From the NCBI RefSeq assembly GCF_014636275.1, contig NZ_BMEB01000004.1, forward strand, positions 1 through 64,000: a stretch of DNA of 64,000 nucleotides, given 5' to 3'. Positions 22,666 to 33,500 of this stretch are shown piece after piece. The notes under the pieces were generated by a model that was not told where the DNA came from, made no database searches, and worked only from the letters and a program-made list of their open reading frames with translations. The position numbers were made by a program, and so were the translations under genes. This stretch comes from Cellulomonas carbonis. Lineage in GTDB: Bacteria; Actinomycetota; Actinomycetes; Actinomycetales; Cellulomonadaceae. The first letter of the stretch is position 1. Every line of letters begins with the position of its first letter.

Positions 22666-25600
22666 ATGTTCCCCGACGAGAAGCGTGATCCCGACCTCCT
22701 GGAGCGGGCACGCGTGGCGCCCATCGTTGCCGACCCGGAGCGTCTGCGTGAGGAGTACCTCAGGCTGGCCGCACAGGAGCGCGATCTGCACGAGCGGGTC
22801 AGGCTCCTCGAGGCCGAGACCTCGGCGCTGCGGGGCGCGTCACACCGCGCGAAGGTCGAGCTCAAGGACGTGCGGCGCCGCCTGAGAGAAGCGCATGCGT
22901 CGTTGAACGCCTACCGGGCGGAGAACCGGCGTCTCAAGGCGGATCTCCAGCGGGTCCGGGCGTCGACGAGCATGCGGGTCGGTCGGGCCGTGGTGAAGCC
23001 CGGCGTGATCCTGAGGCGATCGGTCGGGCGGTTGAGCGCGTCGCTGCGACCCACGTCGCCGACACCGCCGGGGCCTTTCGACGTGCCGGCGTCGACGACC
23101 GGTGCGCCGACCTCCGGGACGGCCCGCACGGCAGCGACGCCGGCACCCCCAGCGGTGCGGCCGCGGAGCGAGCTCTCGGGCGAGGAGCTGGTGTCGCGGT
23201 TCGTCGAGGGTGGCGCGCCCGACGACCTGCACGCCGCGCTCTCCCGGCTCTGGTACCAGGAGGGTCACATCCGCAGGCCTGCCGGGCTCGTCGCGGAGCA
23301 CGCCGACGTGATCGCGGCGCTCGACCCCGAGGCGGGCCTTCTCGCGCGACAGATCGCCGCAGCCGGGCGCGTCCTCGAGCGGGGCTGGGCCGTGCCGCCT
23401 CGGTCGACGGGACCGGTCTACCTGCCCGAGCGCGGGCGCGTCATGTACTGCGTGCACTCCACGCCCGTCTTCGACTCGAACGGGTACTCGATCCGGACCG
23501 GCGGCATAGCCGGCGGCTTGCGCCGGAACGGGGTGGACGTCGTCGCCGTGGCCCGGGCCGGCTACCCCTGGGACGGCCCGACCGGGTCCGGCGTGCCGCG
23601 CAAGCGCACGGTGCGCCGGCTCGACGGCGTGGACTACGTGCACAACCCGGCGCGCGGCCTCGGCGCGTCGAGCCTTGAGGAGTTCCTCGACGAGGCGGCC
23701 GACACGGTCGTCCGTGAGGCGCGCCTCCTGCGGCCGGCGACGATCCATGCCGCGTCCGACGCCCAGACGGCGCTTCCCGCCCTCGTCGCCGCGCGGCGGC
23801 TCGGCGTCCCGTTCGTCTACGAGGTCCGGGGGCTGTGGGAGGTCACGGCAGCCTCCACACGGCCGGGGTGGGAGACGAGCGAGCGGTACGCGCTGCAGGT
23901 GGCTCTCGAGACGTTGGTGGCCACGGAGGCGGACGCCGTGCTGGCAATCACGTCGCAGGTGGCGGACGTCCTCGTCGGGCGGGGGGTGGACCGCGAGCGC
24001 ATCCGGGTCGTCCCGAACGCCGTGGACCCGGAGCTGGTCCTCCCGTTGCCACGGGACGCGAGTTTGCGGGCGGCCGCAGCCGTGCGTCCCGACGTCCCGT
24101 GCATCGGCTTCGCGGGCAGCATCGTGGCCTACGAAGGGCTCGACGTCCTCGTCGACGCGATGAGGATCCTGCTGGACCGCGGGCACGACGCCCAGGTCGT
24201 GATCGCGGGCTCGGGAGCGGCTGAGGCGGACCTGCGGGCCCGTGTCGCCGAGCTCGACCTCGGTGAGTCGGTGCACCTGCTCGGTCGCATCCCGCACGAC
24301 GACGTGGCGCGCCTCGTGAGCATGTTCGACGTGATGGTCTGCCCGCGGCCGTCATTGCCGATCACCGAGCTCGTCTCGCCGCTCAAGCCGCTCGAGTCCT
24401 TCGCCGCCCAGAAGGCGGTCGTCCTCTCGGATGTGGCTCCGCACATCGATCTCGCTGGGCCGGCGCAGGAGCGTGCACTGCTCGCACGAGCCGGAGACCC
24501 GGTCTCTCTCGCGGACCGGCTCGAGGAGCTCATCCTCGACGAGGACCGGCGGCGCGAGCTGGGCCGCCGCGCCAGGCTGTGGGTCGGCGACGAGCGGACA
24601 TGGCGGATCGTCTGCCGAGGGGTTGTCGAGGCGTACGCGGAGGCGCAGACGCGTTCACGGGCGCTCGGCCGAGGACGCCCGCTCGCCGGGCTTCGTATCG
24701 GGGTCATCGCCGACGAGTTCACCACCCGCACGCTCGAGGGATCGGTCGACGTCGTGCCGATCGACCGCGAACGGTGGCCCGGTCAGGTCGACGGGCTCGA
24801 TCTGCTCCTCGTCGAGTCGGCGTGGAAGGGCAACTGCGGTCAGTGGCACCGCGGCGTCGGCTACTACTCGGACGAGGACCACGCCGATCTCGCGGCTCTC
24901 ATCGCCGCCTGCCGCGAGGCAGCGGTGCCCGTGGTCTTCTGGAACAAGGAGGATCCCGTCCACACGCAGCGGTTCCGGAAGACCGCTGCGATGTGTGACG
25001 CGGTCTTCACGGTGGATGCGTCCCTGGTGCCGCAGTACCGGGAGTGGGCAGCCGAGGGACCAAACCGTGCGGTGGCCGCACTGCCGTTCTTCGCGCAGCC
25101 GCTGATCCACAACCCCCTGCCGTCCGACCGGCCCTACGAGCCGACGGCGGCGTACGCCGGCACGTACTACGGGGAGCGCTACCCCGACCGGACGCAGGCG
25201 CTGTCGGAGCTCCTCGAGGGTGCCCGCTCCGTCGGGCTCGCGATCTATGACCGCCAGCTCAACGAACCGGACTCCCCGTACTCGTTCCCGGCCACGCTGC
25301 AGCCGTTCGTCCGCGGTGGGCTGCCGTACGCCGAGGTTCTCGAGACGTACCGGTCCCATCTGGCGCACCTCAACGTCAACAGTGTGACGGAGTCACCGAC
25401 GATGTTCTCCCGCCGTGTCGTGGAGATCGCCGCGAGCGGGGGCGTCGTCCTGTCCGGGCCGGCGCGTGGGATCGAGGAGTGCCTCGGTGATGCGATCCCT
25501 CTCGCAGCCGACAGGGACGACGCAGCGGCGTGGCTGCGCTGGTGGGCCGAGGACGGTCGAGCCCGGCTCGAGGAGGCGTGGCGGCAGATGCGGGCGGTGC

Positions 25601-27147
25601 ACCGCGCCCACACGGCGTCCGCGGCCATGGTGCTCCTTGCACGGACCGCGGGTATCGCGACTGCCGCGGAACCGTTCCCGTCCTACGGGCTCGTGACGGA
25701 GGCGCTGACCCAGACGGGCGTTGACGCCGCACTCCGCCAGTCGTGCCTGCCGGCCCTGATCCAGGTGACGGGAGCGCCGCCTCCGAGGGCGTTGGCGACC
25801 GCCCTCCGGGACGCCGGCATCGAGGTCCTGGAAGCGGGTGAGAGCCCGACCGGGCGGGTGCCGTGGTTGGGTCTGCTCGACGACCGTGCGGGCCGCACGT
25901 ACTACGAGGACCTGCTGCTGTGCACGCGGTTCGGAGCGTGGAACCGGCTCGAACCGACCGAGCCGACACCCGATGGCAGCCCCGGTGCGCTGGTCAGCCT
26001 CGTCGTGGGCGCTCCACGGTCGTCCGCCGGGCTGGTGCGCGCCGATCTCCTCCCGGCGCACGGGGGTCTCCAGGCCGCGCTCCTCGCGGAGCAGCACGGC
26101 GCTCTCTCGGTGGTCTTCCCGACGGCGCGACCGCCTGCCACCGGTCCGGCTGGATCATCGCTCGCGGTCCGCGAACGTCCCGGGGTGCTGCTGGTCGCAG
26201 GGCACGACCTGAAGTTCCTGGAACCCGCCTTCCCCACCATCGAGGCGGCCGGGACGAAGATCCTCGTCGACGCGTGGAGCTCGCACACCGACCATGAGGA
26301 GGAGGTGTCGACCGAGCTCCTCAGCACCGCTGACGCGGTGCTGTGCGAGTGGGGTCTGGGCAACGCCGTCTGGTACTCGAACCACGTCCGGCCGGACCAG
26401 AGACTCGTCGTCCGGGTCCACTCGCAAGAGCTGAGGACGCCCCACCTGCGGCGCATGAGCCACGCGAACGTCGACGCGTACGTCTTCGTCTCGGAGCTGG
26501 TGCGCCGTGCGGCAATCGTCAGCCACGGCATCCCGCAGGACAAGACAGTCGTCGTCCCGAACATGGTCGACGTGGACGGCCTCGCGCTGCCGAAACTCGC
26601 GGAGGCTGCGAAGACGATCGGGTTCGTCGGGATGGTGCCGCAGACGAAGAGGCTGGACCTGGCGCTGGACGTCCTGGAGGCGGTCCTGCGTGAGGACCCA
26701 GGGTACCGGCTGAACGTCCGTGGCCGCAGGCCGGAGGAGTATCCCTGGATGCTCGCCCGACCGACGGAGATGGCGTTCTACGACGAGCAGTTCCGGCGCA
26801 TCGACGCCCTGCAGGAGGTTCATCCCGGCTCGGTGGTCCTCACACCGCAGGGCGACGACATGGCCGAGTGGTACCGCGGGGTCGGGTCGGTCATCTCGGT
26901 CAGCGACTTCGAGTCCTTCCACCTCACCATCGCGGAGGGGGTGGCGTCGGGCGCCCGGCCCGCAGTGCTCGTGTGGCCCGGGGCGGATCTCGTCTACCCG
27001 CGTCGATGGCTTGCTTCGTCGGTGGGGGAGATGGCCCAGCTGATCCTGCGTGGAGACGGCGGGGCGCAGCCGAGCGACGTCAGCCGGATGGCTCGGGACC
27101 TGGTCGCCACGCACCTGCTCGACCTCGTCTCACGGCCTCGGGGCTGA
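22666..27147 (+). CDS. giant multi-domain glycosyltransferase (GT4, CgeB, GT4)
   Basis: 1493 aa from ATG 22666, with only a weak GAGAG-type ribosome site. Order: coiled coil (about 20-110), Pro/Thr linker (about 125-170), GT4 domain 1 (about 257-660, with VYEVRGLWE and VVPNAVD), CgeB-like module (about 673-995, with LLLVESAW, FWNKEDP and RRVVEIAASG), a poorly recognised region, then GT4 domain 2 (about 1168-1490, with VVVPNMVDVD and IGFVGMVPQTKR). GT4 domain 1 resembles the free-standing enzyme at 43875-45638. Three GT-B modules in one chain suggest processive assembly of a repeating unit. The last module keeps the donor-side ESFHLTIAEG region. It is the final gene before a strong hairpin at 27151. 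Confidence 0.85.
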   Translation: MFPDEKRDPDLLERARVAPIVADPERLREEYLRLAAQERDLHERVRLLEAETSALRGASHRAKVELKDVRRRLREAHASLNAYRAENRRLKADLQRVRASTSMRVGRAVVKPGVILRRSVGRLSASLRPTSPTPPGPFDVPASTTGAPTSGTARTAATPAPPAVRPRSELSGEELVSRFVEGGAPDDLHAALSRLWYQEGHIRRPAGLVAEHADVIAALDPEAGLLARQIAAAGRVLERGWAVPPRSTGPVYLPERGRVMYCVHSTPVFDSNGYSIRTGGIAGGLRRNGVDVVAVARAGYPWDGPTGSGVPRKRTVRRLDGVDYVHNPARGLGASSLEEFLDEAADTVVREARLLRPATIHAASDAQTALPALVAARRLGVPFVYEVRGLWEVTAASTRPGWETSERYALQVALETLVATEADAVLAITSQVADVLVGRGVDRERIRVVPNAVDPELVLPLPRDASLRAAAAVRPDVPCIGFAGSIVAYEGLDVLVDAMRILLDRGHDAQVVIAGSGAAEADLRARVAELDLGESVHLLGRIPHDDVARLVSMFDVMVCPRPSLPITELVSPLKPLESFAAQKAVVLSDVAPHIDLAGPAQERALLARAGDPVSLADRLEELILDEDRRRELGRRARLWVGDERTWRIVCRGVVEAYAEAQTRSRALGRGRPLAGLRIGVIADEFTTRTLEGSVDVVPIDRERWPGQVDGLDLLLVESAWKGNCGQWHRGVGYYSDEDHADLAALIAACREAAVPVVFWNKEDPVHTQRFRKTAAMCDAVFTVDASLVPQYREWAAEGPNRAVAALPFFAQPLIHNPLPSDRPYEPTAAYAGTYYGERYPDRTQALSELLEGARSVGLAIYDRQLNEPDSPYSFPATLQPFVRGGLPYAEVLETYRSHLAHLNVNSVTESPTMFSRRVVEIAASGGVVLSGPARGIEECLGDAIPLAADRDDAAAWLRWWAEDGRARLEEAWRQMRAVHRAHTASAAMVLLARTAGIATAAEPFPSYGLVTEALTQTGVDAALRQSCLPALIQVTGAPPPRALATALRDAGIEVLEAGESPTGRVPWLGLLDDRAGRTYYEDLLLCTRFGAWNRLEPTEPTPDGSPGALVSLVVGAPRSSAGLVRADLLPAHGGLQAALLAEQHGALSVVFPTARPPATGPAGSSLAVRERPGVLLVAGHDLKFLEPAFPTIEAAGTKILVDAWSSHTDHEEEVSTELLSTADAVLCEWGLGNAVWYSNHVRPDQRLVVRVHSQELRTPHLRRMSHANVDAYVFVSELVRRAAIVSHGIPQDKTVVVPNMVDVDGLALPKLAEAAKTIGFVGMVPQTKRLDLALDVLEAVLREDPGYRLNVRGRRPEEYPWMLARPTEMAFYDEQFRRIDALQEVHPGSVVLTPQGDDMAEWYRGVGSVISVSDFESFHLTIAEGVASGARPAVLVWPGADLVYPRRWLASSVGEMAQLILRGDGGAQPSDVSRMARDLVATHLLDLVSRPRG

Positions 27148-27150
27148 CCA

Positions 27151-27169
27151 GGGCCCGCACGGCGGGCCC
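27151..27169 (+). terminator. strong hairpin ending the LCP-giant glycosyltransferase operon
   Basis: GGGCCCGC (27151-27158) and GCGGGCCC (27162-27169) pair perfectly around a 3-base loop, starting 4 bases after the stop codon. No T-run follows. Confidence 0.7.
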
Positions 27170-27299
27170 GGTCCGAGGTCGCTTCCCTCAAGACGGGGCG
27201 CGACCGGCCGATCCTTCCTCGGTCCGGCCCGTGCGGTGGACGGGGCGTGCCCTGGCGCGGTCCGTTACACCGGCCATCGAACGTCGTAAGGGTTCTCAC

Positions 27300-30272
27300 A
27301 TGCTCCGACCCCGGTTCCGTGTCGTGGCTGCTGCCGTCGCGCTCTCGGTCGTCGTCACAGCCGCTCCCGAGGTCGTGGGTTCCCGACCCGCACCCGCGCA
27401 GGCGCTCCAGACGATCTCCGCGTGGGACGCGATAGGGGACTTCGAGGCCCCAGGGCTCGTCCCGCCGGGGTGGAAGGCATCTGCACCCAGCCCTAACGTG
27501 GTCGGGGCGACGTCAGCGCGGGCCATCTCGGGGGTGCGCTCCATGCTGATCCGCGACTCGAGCCCCACGGCACCGGCGTCGGTGACCCGGAAGAAGATCA
27601 TCGTCGTACCGGGGCGCGAGTACGTCGCACAGGCCTACGTCTTCACCACCTCCGGCACACAGACGCTGACGCTCGACTTCTACGACGCCTACGGGACCCG
27701 GATCCAGCGCCACCACGAGCGCACCCCCGGCGCACACCGGACGTGGTCACGGATGACCACCCGCGGGACCGCACCGGCCAACGCCGCGTCCGCCACCATC
27801 GTGATGTCGTCCGCGTCGACCTCCCGGAGCGAGGCGTGGTGGGACGGGGTCCAGGCCATCGGGCCGATGGTCACGAACTCCGGGTTCGAGACGCAGCCCA
27901 CGTCGACCAGCCCCGTTCCCGGGTGGTCGTTCTACACGGGGCCCGGGACGTCCATCGAGACGACCACCGCCTACGCGAGGCTCGGCCGGCGCTCCGTCTC
28001 CATCGACGACCGGTCGACGACGGGTGGGGCGTGGCTCCGCTCGCGGGCGGTTCCCGCCTTCCCAGGGGTCGGGCACGACGTACGCTTCTGGGTCCGCCCG
28101 GGTAGGGGGACCTTCAAGCTCGCAGTCAAGTGGTACACGGCTTCCGGGGTTCTCATCTCGGCGACGACGGAGCCCGTCTCCTACCCCTCAGGTGGATGGA
28201 GGCTGGTGAACCGCACCATGATCTCGCCGCCCACGGCAGCGAAGGCCGTGATGGAGCTCAGCAGCAGCAACGCCGCCGTCGCCAGCGCGGCCTTCGACGT
28301 CGTCTCGATCCGCCCCTCCGTCGGCGCGCCCGCGCGGACCTCGACGACTGTGTCGATGGGTGAGCCGCTCGAGTTCAGCAACACGGCCGCCGTCGAGGCC
28401 ACGGTGATCGGTGGACGACCCAAGCTCTACACGGTCGTCTCCGGCTATCCCGCTGCGTTCGAGGTGCTGGACGTCCAGACGAACACGGTCGAGACCACGA
28501 TCCCCTTCTCCGATCCGAACATCTCCCAGACCGGGACGATGGTGACGGGTGCCGATGGCCGCGTCTACGTCGGCACCCAGGGTGGGCGTCTGTGGCGCTG
28601 GACCCCGGGCAGCACGTCGCTCGAGGACCTCGGCCGGGTGACGCCGAGCGCCACCATGGTGTGGGACCTGGAGGTCGCCCCCGACGGGCGCATCTGGGGG
28701 GGCACGTATCCCGACGGCGTCCTGTTCGCGTTCGACCCGACGACGGACGCAGTCGTCGCTCGTACGGTGGTCAGCGCCAACCACTCGTCGGTGCGGTCGG
28801 TCGCGGTGGATGCCGAGAACGTGTACGTGGGGGTGTCCCCGACCAGCCCGACGTTCTTCCGGGTTCCTCTCTCCGATCTCTCGAAGCGGCACGAGATCCC
28901 CCCGCCGGTGCAGCTCACGAGCGGGAACCTGTCCGAGCTCGAGGTGAGCGGGTCGTTCCTCGCTCTGCTCGTACCGGGAGGCACCACCGTCACGGGGCAG
29001 ACCGTGTCCAGCAGCCGATACCTGTACGACCTTCGCACTGGCTCGTTCGACGTGGCCGCGAACGTCCCGGGTCAGCTGCCCTCGCAGCCTGACGCTGCCG
29101 GGAACTTCTACTACATCCTGTCCAGCTTGCTGTACCGGGTGGACTCGACGACGGGTGAGCGCACGCAGGCCGCGTACACGAAGATGCCGGCCGGCCGTGA
29201 CCGCCGGGTCGTCCAGGGCTCGCTCGACGGGGAGGACGGCGAGTGGCTGCTGGCGTACGACCCGAACGCAGGCCTGACTGCCATCAACCTTGCGAGCTAC
29301 CGGGAGATCGCGTACCCGGTCGACTTCGCGCCGACCGCGAGCCGCATGAAGTCAATGGCGCCCGGCCCGGACGGGAAGCTGTATGTGGGCGGGTACGGCG
29401 GTGCGAGCCTGTCCGTCGTGGACCCGTCGACGGGAGAGGCGACCCAGTACCCCGAGGACCCGACGGCGAAGGGAGCGATCGGCGAGGTCGAGGGCATGAT
29501 CGCGAACGGGCAGTACATGTTCCTCGGGACGTACACGGGCGGGAAGATCTTCCGCTACGACACCACGCAGCCGTGGGTGGACGGCAGCAACCCCGCGCCG
29601 ATCGCCGAGCTCGCGGGTATCGGTCAGGACCGCCCGCAGGCCTGGGCGGTCTTGGGCGCGCGCACGTTCTTCGGCACGGTCCCGCGGTACGGTGAGCTCG
29701 GCGGCGACCTCGGGATCATCGACTCCCTGACCGCCACGCCCCGGATCGTCAACGAGCCGGTCGCTGACCAGAGCGTCGTCTCCCTTGCCGCGTACCGCGG
29801 GATCGTGTTCGGCGGGACGTCGCGCTGGGGCGGGCTCGGGATCGACCCGACGACCCCCACGGCCAGGGTGTTCGCGTACGACCTCGCCAGCGGGCGCAAG
29901 CTGTGGGAGGTCGCTCCCGCCGCGGACGTCCAGAGCTACGGCGCCGTCCTCGTCACGCCGCGCGGCGAGTTGTGGGCCGCTGCCGGTCCCGTGCTCTACC
30001 AGCTGAACCGGGGGACCGGGGCCGTCATCCGGAGGATCGAGCTGAGCTCACTGGCCCAACCCTCCGAGGTCACGTGGCGCAACGTGGACATGGAGTACGT
30101 CGACGGCTTGATCCACCTGTCGGCCGGACCGGAGATCTATGCGTTCGACCCCGCGACACTTCGTGTGACCAAGCCAGCCGGGACTACCACCACGCACCGC
30201 CTGCTTGGGGAGATCGGCTCTGCCACGTTCTACCCGGACGGGACCCGGTTGATGCGGATCACCCGTCAGTGA
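27300..30272 (+). CDS. secreted beta-sandwich and beta-propeller protein
   Basis: 990 aa from ATG 27300, with AAGGG at 27288-27292. A Sec signal peptide (basic MLRPRFR, hydrophobic core, probable cut after AQA near residue 35) precedes two carbohydrate-binding-module-like beta-sandwiches (about 45-190 and 195-345, each with GDFE/NSGFE and GW elements). A long region (about 360-985) of repeated DGRVYVGT, DGRIWGGT and DGKLYVGG strands follows, typical of a 7- or 8-bladed propeller. No catalytic motif was recognised, so a polymer-binding or lyase-like role is only suggested by context. It lies between two giant glycosyltransferase genes and is the only clearly secreted soluble product of the locus. 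Confidence 0.75.
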   Translation: MLRPRFRVVAAAVALSVVVTAAPEVVGSRPAPAQALQTISAWDAIGDFEAPGLVPPGWKASAPSPNVVGATSARAISGVRSMLIRDSSPTAPASVTRKKIIVVPGREYVAQAYVFTTSGTQTLTLDFYDAYGTRIQRHHERTPGAHRTWSRMTTRGTAPANAASATIVMSSASTSRSEAWWDGVQAIGPMVTNSGFETQPTSTSPVPGWSFYTGPGTSIETTTAYARLGRRSVSIDDRSTTGGAWLRSRAVPAFPGVGHDVRFWVRPGRGTFKLAVKWYTASGVLISATTEPVSYPSGGWRLVNRTMISPPTAAKAVMELSSSNAAVASAAFDVVSIRPSVGAPARTSTTVSMGEPLEFSNTAAVEATVIGGRPKLYTVVSGYPAAFEVLDVQTNTVETTIPFSDPNISQTGTMVTGADGRVYVGTQGGRLWRWTPGSTSLEDLGRVTPSATMVWDLEVAPDGRIWGGTYPDGVLFAFDPTTDAVVARTVVSANHSSVRSVAVDAENVYVGVSPTSPTFFRVPLSDLSKRHEIPPPVQLTSGNLSELEVSGSFLALLVPGGTTVTGQTVSSSRYLYDLRTGSFDVAANVPGQLPSQPDAAGNFYYILSSLLYRVDSTTGERTQAAYTKMPAGRDRRVVQGSLDGEDGEWLLAYDPNAGLTAINLASYREIAYPVDFAPTASRMKSMAPGPDGKLYVGGYGGASLSVVDPSTGEATQYPEDPTAKGAIGEVEGMIANGQYMFLGTYTGGKIFRYDTTQPWVDGSNPAPIAELAGIGQDRPQAWAVLGARTFFGTVPRYGELGGDLGIIDSLTATPRIVNEPVADQSVVSLAAYRGIVFGGTSRWGGLGIDPTTPTARVFAYDLASGRKLWEVAPAADVQSYGAVLVTPRGELWAAAGPVLYQLNRGTGAVIRRIELSSLAQPSEVTWRNVDMEYVDGLIHLSAGPEIYAFDPATLRVTKPAGTTTTHRLLGEIGSATFYPDGTRLMRITRQ

Positions 30273-30409
30273 CGTGGAACCAGGTCTGGTCGGCTGCGTT
30301 CGTGAGCTCCGACGGCCCCCGGTGTATCTGACCTGTCCGGTTCGCGTCGCCGGCGTGTGCTCGGCCTGGTGACGCGGATCGGCGTACCGGCCGCTGCAGC
30401 CTGCTCGGT

Positions 30410-30415
30410 TAAGGT
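30410..30415 (+). promoter_or_regulatory. -10 element upstream of the FkbM-glycosyltransferase gene
   Basis: TAAGGT fits TANNNT, so transcription should begin near 30422. This rules out the TTG at 30415 as a start codon and leaves a leader of about 85 bases before the strong ribosome-binding site at 30498-30504. Confidence 0.5.
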
Positions 30416-30510
30416 TGGAGGTCCGGCTCGCGAGTGAAGTGGCCGGGAACGTCGAACGCGGGGTAACCGCGGGGGGCCGCCACGCGCGTGCGGGCCCGGA
30501 GGGGATGAGC

Positions 30511-33500
30511 GTGACGCGAGGCGACCGGGGACGACGGACGTCAGCGGAGCAGGGACGCGACAGGGGCAGCGCGCCGGACCCGACGTCCGCCGCTCGCGTC
30601 GACGAGCGGGTCCTGCCGGACGACGCCGTGACGATCTCAGTCGACGGCGCTCGGTACGTGATGGTCCTTCCTGCGAAGGAGACCGACCACATCCAGCGCA
30701 CGATCGCGACGACAGGCAGCCCGTACGAGCACACGATGCTCGCGGACATGGCCACGCGCCTGACGGCTGGTGATGTCGTCGTGGACGTCGGCGCGAACAT
30801 CGGCAACCACTCGATGTATCTGGCGGCCGTGGTCGGTTGCGTGGTGGAGGCGTTCGAGCCCGACGCTGCCCTCACGTCCGCGCTCAAGAAGTCCGTGCAG
30901 CTCAGCGACCTCGCCGGGAGCGTTCGGGTGCACACGGTCGCACTCGGGTCCGCCGCCGGCCGCGGGACGATCGTGACGCCCGACCCCGCGAACATCGGCG
31001 GCCAGCACGTCGATGTCGGTTCCGGAGACGTCGAGGTCGTCAGGCTGGATGACGCGGATGTCGCGCGTCCAGTCCGTGCGGTGAAGATCGACGTCGAGGG
31101 CATGGAGCTCGAGGTCCTGCGTGGTGCTGCTGCGACGATCGAGGCGGACCGCCCGCTCGTCTACGTCGAGTGTGCCGGAGAGGCGGGTTTCGGCGAGCTC
31201 GCTGAGTGGCTAGACGCGCGGGGCTACGTCTACTGGGACACGTTCAACGCGACGCCCACGCACGTGTTCCTGCCCAGCGAGCGGACGACGCCGGAGCACG
31301 TGTCGCGTCGTCTGCTCCTGAAGTCGGCACGCGACGCGTTCCGCGCGACCGAGGCGATCAACGCGCTACGGGCGCGGCTCGGTGACGCGAACCTCAAGTA
31401 CAGGGCGGCGACGCAGGCTCACGAGCGCCTGCGTGAGGACAGGGACGCCCTGCGGCTCCGCGAGGCGGAGCTCCGCGCCGTCGTCGAGTCACTTGAGGAG
31501 AGGATCGACGCGCTCGGCGAGGAGCTGCGCAAGGCGCAGGACGACGCAGGCGCGCTCGAGCGGCGCAGGATCGCTGCGGAGGAGCGTCTCGACGCTGCAC
31601 TCGCCGCAGGTTCGGCGACCCAGGCCGATCTCACGGCCGCGCGAGAGCAGATCGTCGCGCTCGCGTCGCGCGCGGAAGTGGCAGAGGTTACGAGCGCCGC
31701 GCGCGAGGCCGAGATCCATGATGCGAAGAGGGAGGTCGAGCGTCAGCGCCGCCGACACACGTCGCTGCAGTCGAAGGTCTCCGAGGCTCGCCTGCAGCTT
31801 CGAGCGGAGACGGCACGCGTCATGGAGCTGCGCGAGGCAGTTGCCGCTGCCGAGCGTGAGCTCGACGCGGAGCGGCGGGTTGCCAGCGAAGCGGCTGGTG
31901 AGGCCCGCGCGCTCCGACACGCCGTCGAGAGCGCGCACGCGCAGGTGGCCGGCGCGGCCGAGCGATTGGCAGTGGAGGAGCTCGAGGCCAGGACGCACGC
32001 AAGCAGTGCACGGTCGGCCTGGGCCGAGGCGGGCGAGCTCGCCTCGGCCCTGACGACGCACCGCGCCGCTGCGGACGCTCGCGAGGCCGAGCTCGTAGCG
32101 CGCCTCCAGGAACTGGAGCGTGACGTCGCCGACGCAGGCTCCCGTGAACGTCGGCTCGAGGCGGAGGTGCTCGAGGCGCGTATTGCTGTGGAGACGGCCA
32201 AGCGCCACGAGGATGCGGCGCGCGCAGAGGTCAGGAGGATCCGTCAGAGCGTCACGTTCCGGGCGGGACGAGAACTTCGTCGGGCCCGCACCTCGCCCGC
32301 GGCGGCGCTTGCGCTGCCCACGACGCTCCGACGCCTGGCGCGCGAGGCCGAGGTGTCCGAGGTCACCTCCGCGGGGACACCCGCCGAGCTCCAAGCCGGC
32401 GCCGCGCTGGCCGATCCCTCCGCGCACGACGCGCGCGGCGTGCTAGCCACTGACGCCCATGCGTCCGATGGCCGCGGCGGGGCGGACGTCACTTCAAGCA
32501 CGTTGACGGCCGACGGCCGTCATAGCGCAGAACTGGCCGCCTCAGCCACCGGACCGGCGGCTGAGGACCCGCCAACGGTGCGTCGTGGCCTCCGCGTCGC
32601 CGCGATCGTCGACGAGTTCACGGGCCTCTCGCTCGAGCCGGAGTGCGACCTCGTGCACCTCACGCCGGACGACTGGAGGACGCGGCTCGAGGAGCAGCGG
32701 CCGGATCTGCTCTTCGTCGAGTCCGCGTGGCGGGGGAAGGATGGGTCGTGGCACAACACTGTCGGCCAGTTCCCGTCAGCGCTGCGGGACATCGTGGAGT
32801 GGTGTTCCGCACGCGGCGTGCCGACCGCGTTCTGGAACAAGGAGGACCCGGTCCACTTCTCGACGTTTCTCACGACGGCGCGTGCTTTCGACCACGTCTT
32901 CACCACAGACCTCGACTGCATCGGGCGGTACAAGGCGGCCCTGGGTCACGACAGGGTGCATCTGCTGCCGTTCGCGGCCCAGCCTCGGACCCACAACCCG
33001 CTCGAGGAGATGCCGCGCCAGGATGCGATCTCCTTCGCGGGGTCGTACTACCGGCGGTACCCGGAGCGGACGCGGGATCTGGACAGCTTCCTCGAGCACC
33101 TCCCGGGCTTCCGTCCAGTCGAGATCTTCGACCGGAACTTCGGCAGCGACGATCCGAACTACTCCTTCCCCGAGGCCTACCAGCGGTACGTCGTCGGCAC
33201 GCTGCCGCCTGAGGAGATCGCTCGGGCGTACAAGGGCTACCGCTATGCGATCAACCTCAACTCGGTGAAGCAGTCGCAGACGATGTTCGCGCGGCGGGTG
33301 TTCGAGCTGCTGGCGAGCAACACCGTCACCGTGAGCAACTTCTCCCGCGGGCTGCGGCTGCTCTTCGGCGACCTGGTCGTGACGACGGACAGCGGCCGGG
33401 AGGCGGTGCGGCGCCTCTCGGAGATCGCGGAGAGCCCTGAGCGGCTGGACCGGCTACGGCTCCTCGCGCTGCGGTCGGTCATGTCCCAGCACACGTACGC

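Noticed and set aside
30415..30510. TTG start at 30415 for the giant FkbM gene
   Set aside because: The TTG lies in the probable -10 hexamer; a strong GGAGG at 30498-30502 directs initiation to GTG 30511.
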